From Poa pratensis (taxonomy: Eukaryota > Streptophyta > Magnoliopsida > Poales > Poaceae): DNA of 64,000 nt. The notes beneath the pieces were generated by a model. It searched no databases and was not told where the DNA came from. It was given only the letters and a program-made list of their open reading frames with translations. Below, piece by piece: positions 43,919 through 54,778 of this stretch; within the stretch, counting starts at the first letter, position 1; every line of letters starts with the position of its first letter. A program made the position numbers and the translations under genes. Location of the stretch: assembly GCA_947311845.1 (NCBI GenBank), contig CAMZMU010000052.1, positions 141,189,733-141,253,732 of the forward strand, given 5' to 3'.

Positions 43919-44266
43919 GTGGCTAGAGCGGCGAAGTTAGGAATTTCTTTAGATGTTTCTCCTTCTCAAGTGAGTGAATCAGTTTCGGTTATTAAAGATT
44001 TAGATCTCCAGAGAACGTTAAGTTCGTTCAAAATTTTAAAAGAGAAGTCCGAAGTAGAAAAGGAAAAATCTGATAGCTTGATTCTTAATAAAGCTTTGCG
44101 TTTGAGTGAAGATTTGGAGGGAGAGGAACTTTCAGATTATGAAGGTCATAAGGATCTTGATATCTCGGGAGTGGCCAAAAGCAAAAGAGTGCGTAGGAAA
44201 AAGTCTGGAAACTCGGTTCTACGTCGTAGTATTAGAATTAAACTTAACGCTACAAAGAAGTCATGA
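43919..44266 (+). pseudogene. LINE ORF1, C-terminal part
   Basis: A 115-codon frame rich in Ser, Lys and Glu with a basic end (SKRVRRKKSGNSVLRRSIRI). It ends in the TGA that overlaps the ATG of ORF2. This matches the C-terminus of plant LINE ORF1 proteins, RNA-binding gag-like proteins; the RNA-binding and zinc-knuckle parts lie beyond the 5' truncation. I identify it mainly from its position before the endonuclease. Confidence 0.55.
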
Positions 44267-45200
44267 AAGGTTGTTTTTGGAATAGCGGTGGGTTTAGAGA
44301 CACGGCTAAGCACTCGGTGGTGTCAGAGGCTATTAGGGAGCATAGATTAGATTTCTTTGCTGTCATTGAAACGGGGAGGGATAACTTCGCCACACCTTTT
44401 TCAAACAATTTAGCGGGTGGCCAGGACTTCATTTGGTTTTGTCTACCACCTCAAGGTAGGTCGGGAGGCATTTTGGTAGGTTTCAGGTCTAGTGTTTTAG
44501 CTATTAAGAATGTAGAACCAGGGGAGAGGTGTGTTAAGTTTCATCTCATGTCCAAATCTGATAATTTCGAGTGGTCTCTTGTTGTTGTTTATGGGGCAGC
44601 TCTAGATGCCCAAAAAGGGGAGTTTCTAGCTGAGCTTGTTCGCATATGTGAGGATGAACAACTGCATTTGTTAGTAGGCGGGGATTTCAATATTATTAGG
44701 AGACAATGTCAGAAAAATAACGACAATTTTTACGCAAGATGGCCTTTTATTTTCAATGCCACTATTGAGAGCTTAGATCTTAGAGAGTTGGATCTTGCTG
44801 GGAGACAGTACACCTGGGCAAGCCGTCGACCGAACCCAACGTATGAAAAGTTGGATAGGGTTTTAGCAAGTATTACTTGGGAGCAAAAATTTCCGTTAGT
44901 GAGTGTACGAGCGTTAACCAGAGCCGGTTCTGATCATACAATGTTGCTTATTGACTCGGGTGAACAAGCTTACCTGGGTAATAAGGCACAATTCTCTTTT
45001 GAGCTCTCATGTTTACGTAAGGACGGTTTCTGTGAGATGGTGATCAAGGAGTGGTCATCTATTTCACATGGCGACAGTCCTATGGAGATATGGCAGAATG
45101 AGATCCGTCATCTCCGTTCTTTTTTAAGGGGTTGGGCCAAAATCAGAGTAGCATTTATAAAAAGGAGAAAACTCGCTTGCTTAGTCTCATCGATAGTTTA
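44263..45200 (+). pseudogene. LINE ORF2 endonuclease domain
   Basis: Starts MKGCFWNSGGFRDTAKHSVV, the usual plant LINE ORF2 start. It continues as an APE-like endonuclease: FFAVIETGRDN (catalytic Glu), VVVYGAALDAQKGEFLAEL, LLVGGDFNIIRRQCQKNN (Asp and Asn), YTWASRRPNPTYEKLDRVLA, and the SDHTMLL terminal motif. This enzyme nicks target DNA to prime reverse transcription. The domain is complete and open over 312 codons, but the link to RT is lost by a frameshift at about 45170. Confidence 0.85.
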
Positions 45201-47600
45201 GACTTAAAAGCTGAAACGTCGCCTCTAATAGTCTCAGAGAGGGAGGCTATGAGAGAGGCAACGGATGAGGTAGCTAAGTTGAGGAGGGATGAGGAGTTGA
45301 AATGGGCACAAAGATCCAAAATAAAACATGTTCAAGAGGGGGGAACAACACAAAATATTTTCATCTCATCGCAAATGGAAAGCATAGAAGGAAAAAGATC
45401 TTTCAGCTTGAGCAAGATGAGGGTATTATTTCGGGTCATGAAAATATTAAAAATTACATAGCAGAATTTTACAAGAGGTTGTTTGGGGCATCGGCCATTA
45501 ACAATTTCTCTCTAGTTGAGTCAGAAAATTCGGATATTCCGCAGATTTCCGCAGAGGAAAACTATATCCTTACATCGGATTTTATTGAAAAGGAAGTTCA
45601 TGATGCTGTTATGCAAATGGAGAAGAATAAAGCGCCCGGACCGGATGGGTTCCCAGCTGAATTCTATCAACGTTTCTGGGATACGATTAGGCATGATCTC
45701 ATGAGGTTATTTGTGAGCTTCCAAAAAGGGAGCTACCTCTATTTCAACTTAATTTCGGTACAATTATTTTGTTACCGAAAAAAGAAAATGTTGTTATAGA
45801 CCCATTTGTTTACTGAATGTTAGTTTTAATTTTTTTACTAAAGTTGGAACAAACAGGGTTATGGCGGTAGCACAAAAGGTAATCCGACCAACTCAAACAG
45901 CCTTCTTGCCCGGGAGGCATATACTCGAAGGGGTATTAATTTTACATGAAACTATTCATGAACTTCGTAAGAAGAAGATGGATGGTGTTCTTTTAAAAAT
46001 AGACTTTGAGAAAGCCTACGATAAAGTGCAATGGCCCTTTTTACAACAAGTACTACGTATGAAGGGTTTCGATCCTAAGTGGTGTCGTTGGGTAGATAGT
46101 TTTGTTAGCAGGGGTAGTGTGGGTGTCAAAGTTAACGACGACCTTGGCCACCACTTTCAAACGCAGAAGGGCTTGCGATAGGGTGATCCACTCTCCCTAA
46201 TTTTGTTTAATATAGTTGCGGATATTCTGGCCATCTTAATTGCTAGGGCAAAAGAGGATGGGCAGGTGGAGGGACTTTAACCTCATCTAGTTGAGGGCGG
46301 AGTATCCATCCTACAATACGCCGACGATACCATTCTTTTTATGTCTCACGACCTAGTAAAGGCCTTAAATTTGAAACTCATCTTATGTATGTTTGAACAG
46401 TTATCAAGACTGAAAATAAATTTTCATAAGAGTGAAGTATTTTGCTTTCGCAAAGCAAAAGAGGATTTAGACCACTATAAAATTTTAGTCGGTTGTGAAG
46501 CTGGTTCGTTTCCTTTCAAGTATGTAGGCATCCCTATTCACTTCAGAAAGTTGAAAAATGGGGAGTGGAAGCCTGTTGAGAAAAAATTAGCTAATTTTTT
46601 CTCAAACCTATTCACTTCTGTGCACAAAAGTTGGATAGGTTTTTAGACCCAAGGAGCAGGGGGGTTAGGAGTCGAAGTCTTAGAAGCAAAGAATAAAAGT
46701 CTTCTGTGCAAATGGCTTTTTAAACTCTTGTCGGAGGAAGGAGTCTGGCGGGAGCTCATAGTTAACAAATATTTGCATACTAAATCTTTATCCCAAGTAA
46801 AGGTTCAGCCTCATGATTCTCCTTTATGGAAAGGTCTCATGAAAGTTAAAGATGAATTTTTTGATCGTGGTTCCTTCACTGTGGGTAATGGTGAAAGAAC
46901 GCGTTTTTGGGAGGATACTTGGTTGGGGGACAAGCCCCTAGCTAGCCAATATCCATCCCTTTATAATATAGCCAGCAGAAAAGAAGTTTCGGTGGCTGTA
47001 GTTTTGGCTCAAGCTCCTCCTGTAAATATAGAGTTTAGGAGAACTCTAACCGGTAATAGATGGAACAAATGGTTGCACCTTGTTAGCCGGCTGATAGATG
47101 TACGGTTATCTGGTAATTCCGATGTGTTTAGATGGAAGTTGTCTACATCGGGGAAGTTCACGGTTAAATCTATGTATCTAGATCTTTTAAGTGGTCATAC
47201 TAGATTTCTTCGTAAATATCTGTGAAAAATGAAGGTTCCACTAAAAATAAAGATTTTTATGTGGCTTCTCTATCAGAAAGAGATCCTAACAAAAGACAAT
47301 CTTGCTAGACGCAATTGGAATGGTTGTCAAAAGTGTTGTTTTTGTGATCAAAAGGAGACGATACATCACTTATTCATATCATGTGTTTTTGCGAAGATGG
47401 TTTGGCGTATTATTTTCATGGCCTTTAATCTCAACCCCCCAACAAGTATTGCTAATCTTTTCGGTAGTTGGCTTAGGGAGTGGAGAAAGGAGAGAAAGTA
47501 CAAATCCGAGTGGGTGCTTGTGCTTTGCTCTGGGCTATATGGAATATACGTAATGGCATCATTTTTAACAATGCAAACACTTCTTCCTTCATGCAGGTAA
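45132..47600 (+). pseudogene. LINE ORF2 reverse transcriptase and zf-RVT, multiply broken
   Basis: Successive frames encode the RT: NKAPGPDGFPAEFYQRFW (about 45630-45690), RPTQTAFLPGRHILEG, LLKIDFEKAYDKVQWPFLQ, KGLR followed by a TAG and GDPLSLILFN, then the catalytic QYADDT (about 46314-46331), PFKYVGIPIHFRKLK, and later VGNGERTRFWEDTWLGDKPL. The zf-RVT end reads CCFCDQKETIHHLFISCVFA (about 47330-47395). Disruptions lie at about 45170, 45350, 45800, 46179, 46278, 46646 and 47223 (stops or shifts). Order and content match L1-type plant LINEs; the copy is inactive. Confidence 0.85.
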
Positions 47601-47930
47601 TTCCGATGGTTGTTCATTGGATCCGTACGTGGTCTTACCTACAACCAACGGACAGGTGAGCCGTTCTGGATTCTGGGTGCAACCGGCTCCTTTTGGTGGC
47701 GCGGGAGTTATATACCCAGTGCAGCTGGCGTTTTGATCTTAAGATAGCATGTTGATGCAGTGTCATTTCATGTTGTCTTTGCTTTTTAGATGGTTGATCC
47801 ATGTATCAACCCTGTCCGACCCATGATGTAACCTTATGTAAGACTATCATTTTAATAAAGAAATAAAGGCCGCATGCATCAGTCGATGCAGAGGCCGGGA
47901 CTGCCCCTTTTCGAAAAAAAAGGCTAAGCG

Positions 47931-48466
47931 GAGCTGCTGCTTGAAGGCTCTCTTGAGGCGCAACCCACATGGAACAGCAAAATATGATTCCTCAAAAATG
48001 AAGCTCATGTTGTACAGGTTCCACTGTACTACAGCAGCATTAAGGCACATGAGCATCACAACACAAAATGCATGTGGCAAGTAACATGAGCACAGTTAGA
48101 AATGAAATTACATGCATGTGAGTAGGTAAATATTGCTCGGCTGTTGGTTGTTAGCCCTTGGTGTACACTCTTATGTGTACAAACTAATCAAAAGTATGGC
48201 AATTAACATGGGCAGAGTTAGAATAACATGAGAAGACTTAGAGATGAATGAACCCCTTGATTTCAGCAATTCACATCATCTACATGGCATGTGTAAGAAT
48301 GAATTAGGGAAACAACTTCTACCCGCTCTAGTTTAGTTGAGACGGAACAGAGCTAAAAATGCTCTGATCTCGGCAATTCACACCATCTTCGTGTCTCGCG
48401 TAAGATCCGTAGATTGAATTAACCATCGAACAAACTCACCGAACGATCGATGGTTGCACGCAGACT
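47931..48466. promoter_or_regulatory. Upstream region of the LTP-like gene
   Basis: AT-rich with GCATG and CATGCATG-type palindromes (RY-like) near 48070 and 48112, and a CGATCGATGG block near 48444. No coding region. I treat it as promoter DNA of the gene at 48582 by position only. Confidence 0.4.
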
Positions 48467-48475
48467 TATATAAAT
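48467..48475 (+). promoter_or_regulatory. TATA box of the LTP-like gene
   Basis: TATATAAAT, 107 bases before the ATG. This predicts a transcript start near 48500 and a leader of about 80 bases. Confidence 0.7.
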
Positions 48476-48581
48476 AGATGAATCAGTGAGCGTCTCCAAA
48501 CCCACCCAAAACCTCAAAACAACCTGATTAATACTTCACACCATACGTGCGTAATTCCTCCGATCGGAGCAAACAAGTACA

Positions 48582-49034
48582 ATGGCGTCGTCCAGCAAAT
48601 CCTGCACTGTCGCGCTCCTTCTCCTGCTGGCCCTCGTCATTGCCACGGCGGCCGACGCCGCGAAGAACATCGCGTCGTCGGAGCACATCCGTAAGAAGGT
48701 TTGGCCGCCGGAGGTGGACGCGTGGGCGACGTGCTTGGGGACGCTTATGGCGCTGGGCCCGTGCCTGGACTTCTTCGAAGACGCTGATATGGAAGGGGCG
48801 CCGGAGGGGTGCTGCCAGGGTCTAGCCGACATCATCCAGGATCAGCCGGCGTGCCTCTGCCACATCTTCAACCACACCCTCGAGCGTGCCATCGGCGTCG
48901 ACATCTCCGTCGACCGTGCATTATCCCTCCTCGGCGACTCATGCCGCCTCGCCCTGCCGCAGGACGTCCTGGACACCTGCGACCGCGACGATGTGGTCCC
49001 GCCGCTGTACGTTTGCCCGGCGCCCTCGGCCTGA
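48582..49034 (+). CDS. 8-cysteine LTP / protease-inhibitor family protein
   Basis: 150 residues, intact. [20 protein letters not shown] and ATAADAA form a clear signal peptide (cleavage near residue 27), so the product is secreted. The mature part has the eight-cysteine pattern of the nsLTP / trypsin-alpha-amylase inhibitor fold: C (ATC), C (GPC), CC (GCCQG), CLC, C (DSC), C (DTC), plus an extra Cys in the C-terminal VCPAPSA. The fold holds a hydrophobic cavity and usually binds lipids. The spacing between the first two Cys and the acidic loop [13 protein letters not shown] differ from type I LTPs, so it is closer to the LTP-like or DIR1-like proteins; exact subgroup unknown. A likely intron (49041-49126) begins six bases after the stop, a position common in LTP genes. 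Strong TATA box upstream. This is the best-supported host gene in the window. Confidence 0.88.
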   Translation: MASSSKSCTVALLLLLALVIATAADAAKNIASSEHIRKKVWPPEVDAWATCLGTLMALGPCLDFFEDADMEGAPEGCCQGLADIIQDQPACLCHIFNHTLERAIGVDISVDRALSLLGDSCRLALPQDVLDTCDRDDVVPPLYVCPAPSA

Positions 49035-49040
49035 TCCAAG

Positions 49041-49126
49041 GTATGCAGATGCTAACCATGCATACTTCTCTTACGTACATCCCGGCTTCTAGCCAATTCA
49101 CATCTGGTTTTTTTTGTTTCGTGCAG
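49041..49126 (+). other. Probable 3' UTR intron of the LTP-like gene
   Basis: GTATGCAG donor after CCAAG, a T-rich tract, and a TTTCGTGCAG acceptor. 86 bp. Introns close to the stop codon are frequent in plant LTP genes. Confidence 0.55.
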
Positions 49127-49241
49127 CTTGATATGCGTGAGTACATAATCTTTGAGACTCGAGAGGTAGGGATCGAAGATTATCTATCAAGTGCAATAGT
49201 ACCCATTTGAAGTCGATCGGCGAAGGCTGCATAAACTCATA

Positions 49242-49275
49242 CTAGGTAATTGCCCGTGCGTTGCAACGGGATAGA
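49242..49275 (-). mobile_element. Helitron 3' terminus (minus orientation)
   Basis: The minus strand has the hairpin CCCGTTGCAACGCACGGG and then CTAG at 49242-49245, followed by T. It lies just after the LTP gene's 3' UTR. The 5' partner may be at 59952, with two younger Helitrons inside; this pairing is inferred from order only. Confidence 0.6.
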
Positions 49276-52200
49276 AATAGGATATTCTAGTGGTTTCGAA
49301 TTAATCATGTCAAATATATAAGATATTGCAGTGGTTCCACATTAATCGTGTCAAACATAACTTGGTGGCGGCTCTAGTCGAGGGCTCGGGCCCTTCCTTC
49401 GTAACTGCCTCACTGGCACTCTCACCGGTCAACTCGAGTAGGTGGACGATATCAACTCCTCCACTATCCTCTCAAGTGCGCCTGATTCTCATCATGACTT
49501 GGGGGCCGGCGGTGCCATTCTCCACAACGGCTGCTTGCAGGGCCATCTCGTCCCATGGTGTTCGATATGATGTCTGCAATTGGGTTTGTGCATCGCGTCT
49601 GCTCTAAATTTTTGTATTTTTATGTGGCTCCTTGTTTTCTGATTGGCTGAGTACCCTGTGTAACCTCTTCACTAAACATTTTTATTGCTCCCCGTTGGAC
49701 ACTTGCGAACGCTGCTCCGAGATGGAAGACTCCCTCTGCATGTTCTTCCGCTGTCAGCGTTCTTATGATGTTTGGAGTATGGTTGGGATCTCGTTATAAT
49801 CTCTTGGAGACCCGTGGTGTTATATCGCGGTTGTGTTTTCCCCTATAACTTTCTGTCCTAAAAACCCGTGCATCGCAACGGAAGAGCAAACATATCTAAA
49901 TGTAATCAAATTATTTACTCCCCCTCTAACTTTCTGTCCTAAAAACATTGTACCGCCTTCAAAGCCTCTTTCGATTTTAAATAACAAGCGGTGGAGACGT
50001 GTTCCCTCCCGTCAACGTCGGAAATGAATGTAATTTGAGGATTACTTGAAATACTCATGTGTTGCCGTGGAATAACAATAAAATATGCATAACACAATCA
50101 ATTATCCCAATTAGCAACTTTTTAAATCCATTAACAAGAATAACAATCCACAACAATTTGACCAGAAATTAAACACAATTCACTCTCTTTGCAGCATGGT
50201 ATAGAAAAGATAGTATGGTATTAGTAGAAGATATTCTCTAAAACGGACTTGCTCATTTGATGGAACATCCTAGGAAAAGTGAGGCAACCACTGCAGCCAA
50301 CAACAAAACGACTTGTGCAAAATTTAACTCTGATTGCCACAGATGTTTAACTTCCCCCCATGCTACCACAACATGACAAAAAACAATATATGACAGCTTG
50401 GATCAAATCAAAATATAACAACCTTTTGCAGCCATGATGCGAAAATTGCTAATGCAGTTGCATACTAATAAGCAGAGAGAAAATAAAATGCACATGGGTC
50501 ATCTTCATCATTGCTTAGAATGCATTTTACATCCTGCCCAGCGACTTCCATTCCGAGAGAGAGAGAGAGAGAGAGATATGTGCAGTTGCAGTTACTGAAG
50601 GGTAGAACCGTAGAAGGAAATAAAGTAGATATCAAGAAAACTTGAGCACATGAGACAAACAAAAGAATCAAGAACAAACTATATCTTAGTTCTAATCTGT
50701 AGGATTTCAGATCCAAATTGTAGTCAGGAACCAATGTGCTGTCAACGCTAAATGACCTTCTAGCGGATGAAAACACTACGGTGTAGAAGGAAAAAGTACG
50801 TAACACACCATATCAGAAGTCCGCCTATGCTGCCATTCCTGGTCCCAGACCAAGCTGCACGCCTGTAACCATGAAGGTGATGACCCACTGCAAACTGAAA
50901 AACGGCCACTCTGTAACAAATCAACCAATAATAATAGTTTCATTTCCCAGCAATGTGCATTAGTAAAGCCCAATCTACCCAATCAAGTTTCCTCATATTT
51001 GGTACAAAGCTGGTACAAAGTGAGTACGGCACTGATCCTTATAGTTAGTAGTACACATATGTAAATAAAAACCAAAGCTGAATTGTATGGTAACTTTGCA
51101 GCTCAAGTGCTGGTACAAATGGAGTTTTTTTTTAGATAAAAGACATGGTACAAATGGAGTTTCTACAATGCCCCCAGGCATTATTTGAAAGTGAAATTAC
51201 ATAGTTAACATCTTCACATATATGATGCAGCATACTTGAGCTAGGTCGTTTAAATAAAACCAAAAAAATAGTTGAAGAGCTTCTGCTGAAACTGAGGCAA
51301 ATACAGAGCAATGCATTGGTCAGTGTACTATGATACTTAAGGACATGTATTAAGGCTCAGTTTGTGAGGGCTTATTGCACTAATGATCTAATCGTCAAAT
51401 ATGTGCATGGATGACAGAATATAGGAGTAACGGAGAGTTGGTGATCCTCTAGCAACAACAACGACTGAGACAAGTGGGATGGTAGTGTGGAGTAATTAGT
51501 TAATTTCCTCAACTACAGCAACCGAAAACATGAAAAAGAGAATCCAAATAAATAAATGTGGGTTCAAAAGAAAAACACATTCTTTGGAGCCAGATAGATT
51601 TTGGCCCAGTAAATTTTGAAGGTGAGAGATGGAATACCCGAGCGAGTAGGGAGAAGAGGTACATATATAGTATTTATCTTCTGCGAAAAGCCTAGAAAAA
51701 GTGATCCAACACAATATAGAACCAATCACTGAATCACAAAGGCTCCTAATTGCAATTCGTTTTTTGAGCTACACATGCTAGCTAATACAGGTTTGCACCA
51801 TCATTATCTCCGATCAAAGCACAACACGAATGGCGAAGGAAAGTAAAAAATGCAACGGTTGACCAAAACACAGAAATTGAGCATCACATTGAACTTAAAC
51901 CTAGTGCCAAGAAGAATGAACATAAGTATTGATATTGAATTTAAATCTAGAACTAAAACTCTACAAATGTATTCAGTAAGAATAAGATATAACAATAATT
52001 ACGACATCCGTTAGGAAATAAATTGTTAACACTGGTGTAGTTATGTGAGAAGTTCTCGAAATAAGCCGTGCAAATATCTTCCACCCCACCATTCAAATAA
52101 TATAACAAGTTCATCAGATTAATTAGTAATTTGCATACTTACTTTAGATCATCTGAACTCTTTCCAAAAGGTAACCAACTAACCATGATTGAAATTTTAC

Positions 52201-52376
52201 CTCGGGTCATCATAGAGCATATGAACAACATGCTAATCTGCATTGCCAAGAAAAGAATAATATTCAAATATGTGACACCTCCTTGTATCATCTGAATGAA
52301 CCCACGGCTTTTTGTTTGCCACTGCAATAATATTCAAATATGTGATCACCCGGCCACCTAACAAATCTTGAGAAGA
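49276..52376. other. Helitron-associated AT-rich DNA without genes
   Basis: No supported coding region. Holds a near-duplicate CTAACTTTCTGTCCTAAAAA unit (about 49844 and 49926), a degraded Helitron-hairpin-like CCGTGCATCGCAACGG at about 49864-49880, a (GA)11 microsatellite at about 50554-50576, and a 31-bp stretch (50333-50363) shared with 54211-54241. Confidence 0.4.
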
Positions 52377-53868
52377 CTAGCAAACGTGCCCGTGCGTTGC
52401 TACGGGCTTTATCAATTTTCAAGTAATTTAGAATAATATGTTTTTTGGGTTCTCGTATTTCCACGCTTTATCATTCCTCAACTCTTGTTGTAGCATAATT
52501 ACATGTAAGAACCCAATATTTGATAAATACATCTATATTTTGGCTCAGTCCATGATGAATTTTAAAAGCATACGAAAATCTTACACTGAACATTGAGCAT
52601 AGCGAAGTGGGAAATGAGCTTCAATCGTTGTTCAAGCCAGCTCACAGAAATATATAGTGATGCATCTTTTTCTTTCTTTTTTTGGTCGTAAAACACCTTG
52701 ACTACGGGTTCAGTGAACTCAAGTGTGATGCGCGTTGGACTCCACATCCGGCTGAATATTGCAACTGTTTATGCAGGCTCGTTGAAATTAGAATGGGACG
52801 ATGCCACCCCTGCTGTACCATCTCTACTCTTGACCGAGCTTGCGAGAGTTGTAATCGTCAACTTACCCCTGATGTACCATCTATACTCATGACCGAGCTT
52901 GCGAGTGTCGTAATCGTCAACTTGCCGGTTGGCCCCAAGTTTTCCTTCTCCTCGAAACCCTAAAGAATATGAAGTTGGAGATATCTCTTTTTGGCTGAAG
53001 CTTTAAAAGTTTCTCACCAAGGTCGGTATAAAGAAAATTTCCAGAGCTAATTTCTTTTCTGGCCACACCGCAAGATTCCTGCTGCTGACGCAGTTTTCTG
53101 AAATTGGGCTGCCCCACCAAGTTATCCTCAAGTAAATAATGCATTGATTTATAACCTCATGCATTGATTGCCAGGAAAGCAAAATATGCCTCGTATATTG
53201 TACGGTAGTATTCAGGAAACACATGGGTGATCACGAGTGGCGTGAACTAACTCTGTACAGCTTTGCATCGAGTGTCACCATATGAAATAAATCTCCTTGC
53301 TGCAGCTTCTAGGAAGTAGAAGCTCATCATCATGCACCTATGCCACTTCTGATCAAGGACTTGACAGCTCCTGTTTCATGTTCCTCTAGGAGTGTCGGAC
53401 TGTTTTCAGAAATTGGTCGCGCTCGTATCGCTGTATCAGTTGGATCCCACAGGTCCTGCGAGCGTTTATCGCTGCTGCTGTGGTCCATGCACCGCTCGTC
53501 CGTCGTCCTCCTCTTCCCGTTCGTCGCCGGTAGCAACGGCTCTGCAGGAATCCGGCTGAAGACTTGGATGGTGCAACGGACTCGGATAACGAAACCGACA
53601 GCTCAACCCCATGACCCCATCGTGGGGTTTCTTGCTTTGAGTTGGACGCGGAATATGTTTCCGCCCATGACTCTTTTACGTTTCCTTGCGGGATGAAGCG
53701 AGCCAGCTAGGCGTGCGTGGCTTCGTTTTTGGATCTGACGAGAGATCGATTGGGGCTACAACATACCAGACGTACCATGGCATATCATGTAATTTTCCTA
53801 GCAATGCAAGGGTAAGATCGGAAAGTAAAAAACGGACCATCACCTGAAGCCATATTATATAGTAGAGA
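52377..53868 (-). mobile_element. Non-autonomous Helitron, 1.5 kb
   Basis: The minus strand starts TCTCTACTATATAATATGG at 53868, preceded by A. It ends with the hairpin CCCGTAGCAACGCACGGG and CTAG at 52377, followed by T. This is the canonical A|TC...CTAG|T arrangement. The body carries short open frames of no known family and an internal 59-bp tandem duplication, and may hold captured host fragments. Confidence 0.75.
52806..52923. repeat. 59-bp tandem duplication inside the Helitron
   Basis: Units 52806-52864 and 52865-52923 begin ACCCCTGCTGTACCATC and ACCCCTGATGTACCATC and differ at about five positions. Both contain GACCGAGCTTGCGAG. Confidence 0.85.
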
Positions 53869-53975
53869 TACTTTGTGATTAGTATACGTTGTACTGAATG
53901 TTGATTCCAAACAGACGGTGGAGAAGGGAAAGGAATAATATGAGAAGTAGAAAACAAGATATTAAACTACATACT

Positions 53976-54497
53976 TCATGCACTCAGAGCTGCCGCCACC
54001 GGGAGACAACGCGGGGGACTGTCGTGCTGCGCCATGATGCGCACGGCGAGGCTCTGGCGGGCGTCGCAGTGTCCGGGCGCGCTGATGAAGTAGAAGAAGC
54101 CGCTCCGCTCGAGCTCAACATGGTTACATGGCCTGCTCGCTGCGTCCAGCCAGAGCGCCGGCCTTTCGCCGCGGCAGAGCTTGTAGTCGTCGTCGTCGTC
54201 GCGCGTCATGACTGCCACAGATGTTTAACTTCCCTCCATGCCGGGCACTCGCTGCCTCCACTTCCTTGCGTACCTGAAGTATAGGAAGTCTCCGCTGTGG
54301 AAGCGGTTCCTGCTGGCCTAGTGGTAGTGGTTGTAGGTCTCCTTGCCGGGCGCCGGCAGCCTCCACTTCCTCGCCTTTGCCGCCGACGATGAATACCTTT
54401 GGCTGCGACGGCGACGCAAATACAAATATGAGGAGAATGCAAAGCTGCGGCAAGCCGGCAACCGTGCAGAGGTCTATCACGCATTCACGCTGGCCAT
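53976..54497 (-). pseudogene. Phytocyanin / early nodulin-like gene, broken
   Basis: On the minus strand, an ATG at 54497 is followed in mixed frames by a hydrophobic leader (LPQLCILLIFVFASPSQ). The plastocyanin-like domain follows: KVFIVGGKG, KWRLPAPGKETYNHYH with a stop, ASRNRFHSGDFLYFRYA, then DYKLCRGERPALWLDAA, ELERSGFFYFISAPGHCDA and LAVRIMA. This is the order of early nodulin-like phytocyanins, secreted GPI-anchored cell-surface proteins. Frame changes near 54380 and 54250, the internal TAG, and a partial duplication of the AAGTGGAGGC region (about 54250 and 54360) inactivate it. It lies between two Helitrons and may be captured host DNA. Confidence 0.72.
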
Positions 54498-54778
54498 GGC
54501 GCCATCAATGGGATGAGATAATCACTCGTGTTTGTTGGACACTGCGCCACATGGGTTGGGATTTGTTACATTTGTTATCGCAGGTTGTTTTTTTTGCGGG
54601 TCGCTAGGTTTTTGGACGCTGGGCCACGAGTGCTGCGATTTGTTAGCGTAACTAGGGGAATAAGCGCGGTCTCCGCCGTGCCCGTGGACTCGAAAGAATT
54701 TTAGTTTTTTTTTTTTTGAGGGATTAAATCTGAAATTTGGATTGGAAAGCTCCGGTATAGTTTTTTTTTTATTCTTAA

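Larger units (their letters stand above)
43905..47930 (+). mobile_element. Nearly complete but decayed LINE
   Basis: About 4 kb: end of ORF1 (to 44266), ORF2 with endonuclease, RT and zf-RVT, then a 3' UTR ending CCCCTTTTCG plus an A-run at about 47919-47930. ORF1 and ORF2 overlap by four bases (ATGA at 44263-44266). The left end is not certain. GGCTAGAGCGG near 43920 and GGCTAAGCGG after the tail may be a decayed target duplication, but that is weak. Multiple stops and frameshifts in RT. Confidence 0.82.

Noticed and set aside
43905..47940. GGCTAGAGCGG / GGCTAAGCGG as LINE target duplication
   Set aside because: Has an internal length difference and overlaps what looks like ORF1 coding sequence; too weak to claim.
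50554..50576. Candidate regulatory GAGA element
   Set aside because: It is a plain (GA)11 microsatellite with no gene downstream in a sensible position.
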